A program made the translations under genes and the position numbers. Shown here one piece after another: positions 61,350 through 64,000 of a stretch of 64,000 bases of DNA (its first letter is position 1; every line of letters starts with the position of its first letter). Below the pieces are notes generated by a model that searched no databases, had not been told where the DNA came from, and was given only the letters and a program-made list of their open reading frames with translations. This DNA comes from an uncultured Latescibacterota bacterium (GTDB taxonomy: Bacteria > Latescibacterota > UBA2968). The stretch spans positions 4,528,896 to 4,592,895 of the forward strand of contig OY282377.1 of assembly GCA_958295785.1 (NCBI GenBank), in the 5' to 3' direction.

Positions 61350-62035
61350 TCTCCCTGATCGGATTCCGGATTCGGGTGCGCGCTTTGTTTGGCCTTTTCC
61401 TTCAACGCCCGAATCTCGGCCTCGACCCGCTGCTTTTGCTCCAGGCGGTCGAACTCCTCTTTGAGTTGCACATCATCGCTTGCCGCCATCTCGGCATAGA
61501 CTTCGGCGACCACCTCGTCGCACGTCACATCATCGACGAACTCGTCGTAGCGCGACCGCGCTTGCACATCGACCCTCGCCACATCGCGACGCGCTCGTGA
61601 CGCACGCATGCGAAGTGCCAAGGTGCCCTGTTGTGTGCGTGCAGCCGTCAACTTGGCTTTCAATTCTGCCGCTCGCTCCTTCAGGGTCTTCGTCGCGACC
61701 TCGGCCTCGGCCCGCGCCTTTTCCATCGCGTTGACCGCCTCATCCGCCGCCACCTTCTGAACCAACGCCTTGCGCGCCAGTTCCTCTTCGCCAGCGTCAA
61801 ATGCGGCCTCGGCTTTGCGCGTCCACAGCGCGGCATCTTCCCGCTTCTGACCCAACCGGCGATCCAACAACCGCTCGTTGGCAATGGCCTGTGCCACCGC
61901 CGCGACCGCATCATCCACTTCCGCCTCCATATCCCAAATCATCTGCCGCACCATCTTCTTCGGATCCTCGATCCGATCCAAAACCTCGTTGACCTCCGCG
62001 CGAACCACATTCGCCATCCTGCTCAATGTACCCAT
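61346..62035 (-). CDS. pspA: PspA/IM30-family protein
   Basis: 229 aa, nearly all coiled helix: RMANVVRAEVNEVLDRIEDP begins the family, followed by KKMVRQMIWDMEAEVDDA and ALARKALVQK. PspA/Vipp1 proteins build ESCRT-III-like rods that protect damaged membranes. AAAGGAG precedes ATG 62035. It forms an operon with the small membrane protein. Confidence 0.88.
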   Translation of the reverse strand: MGTLSRMANVVRAEVNEVLDRIEDPKKMVRQMIWDMEAEVDDAVAAVAQAIANERLLDRRLGQKREDAALWTRKAEAAFDAGEEELARKALVQKVAADEAVNAMEKARAEAEVATKTLKERAAELKAKLTAARTQQGTLALRMRASRARRDVARVDVQARSRYDEFVDDVTCDEVVAEVYAEMAASDDVQLKEEFDRLEQKQRVEAEIRALKEKAKQSAHPNPESDQGE

Positions 62036-62257
62036 TGTTCCGCTCCTTTCGGTTTGGGGTTGTCCATCAACGCGCCCGACCCTCTCGCAATGTTTGTGCC
62101 AAAAACCATCCGCAGCGATATAAAACTATATCTCGTTGTTTTTCATACAAATGCCAACTGCCAACGCAGAAAAAAACCGCCTGCATTGGTGCGACAAACC
62201 AATACAAGCGGTTGAATACGCCGAAAGGCAGTAAGCGGGAAGATACAAGGACAGAAA

Positions 62258-62310
62258 CGTAGGGGCGATGCCCCTGTGCCCGCCCGAAAAAGCAAGATAC
62301 AAGAGGGAAG
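62258..62310. repeat. GTAGGGGC-type extended repeat
   Basis: CGTAGGGGCGATGCCCCTGT then GCCCGCCCGAAAAAG and GCAAGATACAAGAGGGAAG, a near copy of 59921-59975. It lies between the PspA operon and the porV-like gene. Confidence 0.8.
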
Positions 62311-62331
62311 AAAGCCACCCATCCCGCCTCT

Positions 62332-63387
62332 TCAAAATCCAAGCCCCACGGTCAGCCAGTGGTTGTCTTGGAAGAACTCGGTCTTGCCGTAGGCGTAATC
62401 CACTTGGAAAGCCAGATCGCCCATCGGCACATTGAGGCCAAAGCCGAATGTCGGGCCGAGGATGTATTCCTTCTTGAACCCATTGGGCAGGGCGTCTCCG
62501 GTTGGCGAGGCCACATACCCACCGCGCAACTGAAGCATCTGTTTCAGGGAATACTCGACCCCTGCCTGATACTCATCGGTCGCCAGATTGTTGTTGCGGA
62601 AAGTCGCAGAAAAAGCGGCTCTGTTCAGGGCATCTGCGTAGAAAGCGTAGGAAAACCCGATCTCGATAGACGTGGGCAACTCGGCAGATGCGAGCGACGT
62701 GCGGAAATTGCGCGACGTGGCTTGGGGGTCGGCATTGGGAATCGCGTCTTGCAATCTGACCACCCGCTCCAAGTCCGGGCCATCAAAGCGCAGGTCCGGC
62801 CCGAAGTTCCGCATGGCAATGCCCAGGGTCAACCCCTCCAGCGCGGTCTTGTACTGAAACCCAAAATCAAACGCCACGCCATTGGCAACCTCGCGCTTGA
62901 TCCCCTCGTGAATGTATTTGATCGTGCTGCCAAACGACACGCGATCCGTCAACAGTTGCGAATACGTAAACGCCACGCACGAAAACTTGGGCGAAAGCAC
63001 CTCGCCCGTGCCCTCGGGCGATTCCTCGGTGGTGACAATAATATCGCCCACCGAAAACACGCGGGCACTGATCCCTATCGAAATATCGTCGCGCAAGTGC
63101 GTGGTAAGGGCAAAATAGTTGATATTCATATCGGCGATATAATCGAGATACGAAAATACGACCTCGCGCTTGTGCGTGCCGAAAACCAATCCCGAAGGAT
63201 TCCACTGCAATGCCTCTGCGCCGCTGACATGGGCCAAAATCGCGCCGCCCAGGGCGGTCCCGCGCGACCCAATGGGAATACGCAACTCTTGCGCCGCCGC
63301 CGTGCCGATTCGGCTCTTATCGCCTGCACGCGCATCTTGCGCCACCAGGGCCAGCGCGGCAAACAGCAAAATGATCTGCTTGAACAT
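62332..63387 (-). CDS. PorV/PorQ-like outer-membrane beta-barrel protein
   Basis: 351 aa with a signal peptide ending DARAG and the opening RIGTAAAQELRIPIGSRGTA then LGGA, followed by ALQWNPSGL, the hallmark of the PorV/UPF0164 family. The rest is beta-barrel and ends in a typical terminal Phe (VGLGF). PorV serves as a shuttle in type IX secretion; whether that system exists here cannot be seen. GGAGG precedes ATG 63387, 15 nt after the surface protein's stop. Confidence 0.82.
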   Translation of the reverse strand: MFKQIILLFAALALVAQDARAGDKSRIGTAAAQELRIPIGSRGTALGGAILAHVSGAEALQWNPSGLVFGTHKREVVFSYLDYIADMNINYFALTTHLRDDISIGISARVFSVGDIIVTTEESPEGTGEVLSPKFSCVAFTYSQLLTDRVSFGSTIKYIHEGIKREVANGVAFDFGFQYKTALEGLTLGIAMRNFGPDLRFDGPDLERVVRLQDAIPNADPQATSRNFRTSLASAELPTSIEIGFSYAFYADALNRAAFSATFRNNNLATDEYQAGVEYSLKQMLQLRGGYVASPTGDALPNGFKKEYILGPTFGFGLNVPMGDLAFQVDYAYGKTEFFQDNHWLTVGLGF

Positions 63388-63402
63388 AAGTCATTCCTCC
63401 AT

Positions 63403-64000
63403 TTAGAACGAATTGAGGGCCTCGGATTCCATAAACACCGCACATTTGATAAAATGCGTGCCAATGCCCGGCGCGTCAAAATGCGCGATATAAATGCCGG
63501 TAGAGACCAGCACGCCCTGATCGGTTTTCAGATCCCAGGTGTCAAACGACAAGCCATTGTTGTGATCTATGGTCCGCACCAAATCGCCCGACAGGCTGAA
63601 AATTCGGATCGTGCAGTGCGAGGGAAGGTTGGTAAAGCGCATCTGCCGCGCCAGCGAACTCAGTTCATAAGACGACCGCCCCAAATACGGATTGGGCACG
63701 GCCAGAATTTTCGTCAAATCCTCTACAGCCAACGCCTGATCGTTTCGCAACGCGCCCTGCGTATTGAATGAAAACACATCGTTGATGCTGTTGACGTGAT
63801 TGGCGTAAATCAAAAACGAATCCCCATCTTGCGGGAACCGATCTGCCTGCCGGCGCGCCGCAAACACGATGTACATAATCGGCGGCGCGGGATCGTCGTT
63901 GATCAACCCTTGGGACAACTCCGCCACATTGGAATCATCGCCCGGCTCGGTATAATCTCGGTCGAAGATGAACAACCACTCGCGCGGGCCAGAACCGGCG
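63403..64000 (-). CDS. Large surface protein, C-terminal part (FlgD/T9SS-type ending)
   Basis: About 198 residues visible; the frame stays open at the right edge, so the N-terminal part is outside the window. The end has the FlgD-like Ig fold: LAVPNPYLGRSSYE, MRFTNLPSHCTIRIFSLSGD, TWDLKTDQGVLVSTGIYI, close to the type A C-terminal sorting fold of type IX cargo. It is followed by the porV-like gene in one operon, which supports secretion by that route. Confidence 0.75.
   Translation of the reverse strand, partial: AGSGPREWLFIFDRDYTEPGDDSNVAELSQGLINDDPAPPIMYIVFAARRQADRFPQDGDSFLIYANHVNSINDVFSFNTQGALRNDQALAVEDLTKILAVPNPYLGRSSYELSSLARQMRFTNLPSHCTIRIFSLSGDLVRTIDHNNGLSFDTWDLKTDQGVLVSTGIYIAHFDAPGIGTHFIKCAVFMESEALNSF

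Noticed and set aside
62359-63771. A 470-codon plus-strand frame opposite the porV-like gene
   Set aside because: It crosses two minus-strand genes that have a signal peptide, ribosome sites and family motifs.

Overview
The window looks like a chromosomal contig of an uncultivated FCB-type bacterium, possibly Latescibacterota or a relative. The pointers are a PorV/PorQ-like barrel next to a surface protein with a FlgD/T9SS-type C-terminus, a matrixin/beta-propeller/dockerin secreted protein, three phytanoyl-CoA-dioxygenase-like proteins, BatD/BatE homologues and many sugar-modifying oxidoreductases. This placement is inference from gene content. Coding regions are mostly GC-rich; several accessory genes are clearly AT-rich.

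Layout. 1-5.3 kb is housekeeping: a minus-strand tRNA-Tyr/Gly/Thr cluster (the arrangement often found before tuf), a sugar-phosphate isomerase-like enzyme, a DUF4013-like membrane protein, a Cys/Met PLP enzyme and threonine synthase. 5.3-15.9 kb is a wrecked defence island: DUF2290 protein, UvrD-like helicase and a 162-aa companion are intact, but the OLD-family nuclease, HsdS and a PD-(D/E)XK protein are broken by an IS701-like element, MITEs and stop codons; a full IS5-family element sits in the island and VapBC lies at its edge. 16-24.3 kb holds BatE/BatD, a DNA methylase and a three-gene secreted-protein operon. 24.5-31 kb has a Xer recombinase, a second DUF2290-helicase pair and a fused R-M-S restriction enzyme. 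31.2-37.2 kb is a catabolic stretch (PhyH, epimerases, zinc dehydrogenase, PmoA-like protein, SDR).

37.2-50.1 kb is a second accessory island bounded by two copies of a 32-bp solitary repeat ending in ATTGAAA. It holds a duplicated TPR-like pair, an HsdS remnant, a patatin/CD-NTase/E2-like CBASS operon, a lipoprotein gene split by IS630, a beta-lactamase-fold enzyme, a 1069-aa R-M enzyme, a TIR protein and a truncated C5 methylase. 50.5-56.5 kb returns to metabolism (dxs, two HAD phosphatases, a Gfo/Idh/MocA oxidoreductase). 56.6-58.7 kb is a lone PLD-AAA+ fusion with the look of a one-gene defence system. The end holds two PhyH genes, a PspA operon and the PorV/surface-protein pair.

The strongest unusual signals are the duplicated DUF2290-helicase module, a 112-bp MITE family made from the ends of the resident IS5 element, palindromic repeats inserted in frame in the large R-M enzyme, a TIR cassette flanked by a duplicated gene end, the CBASS E2-like protein with a SEC-C tail, and the PLD-AAA+ fusion.
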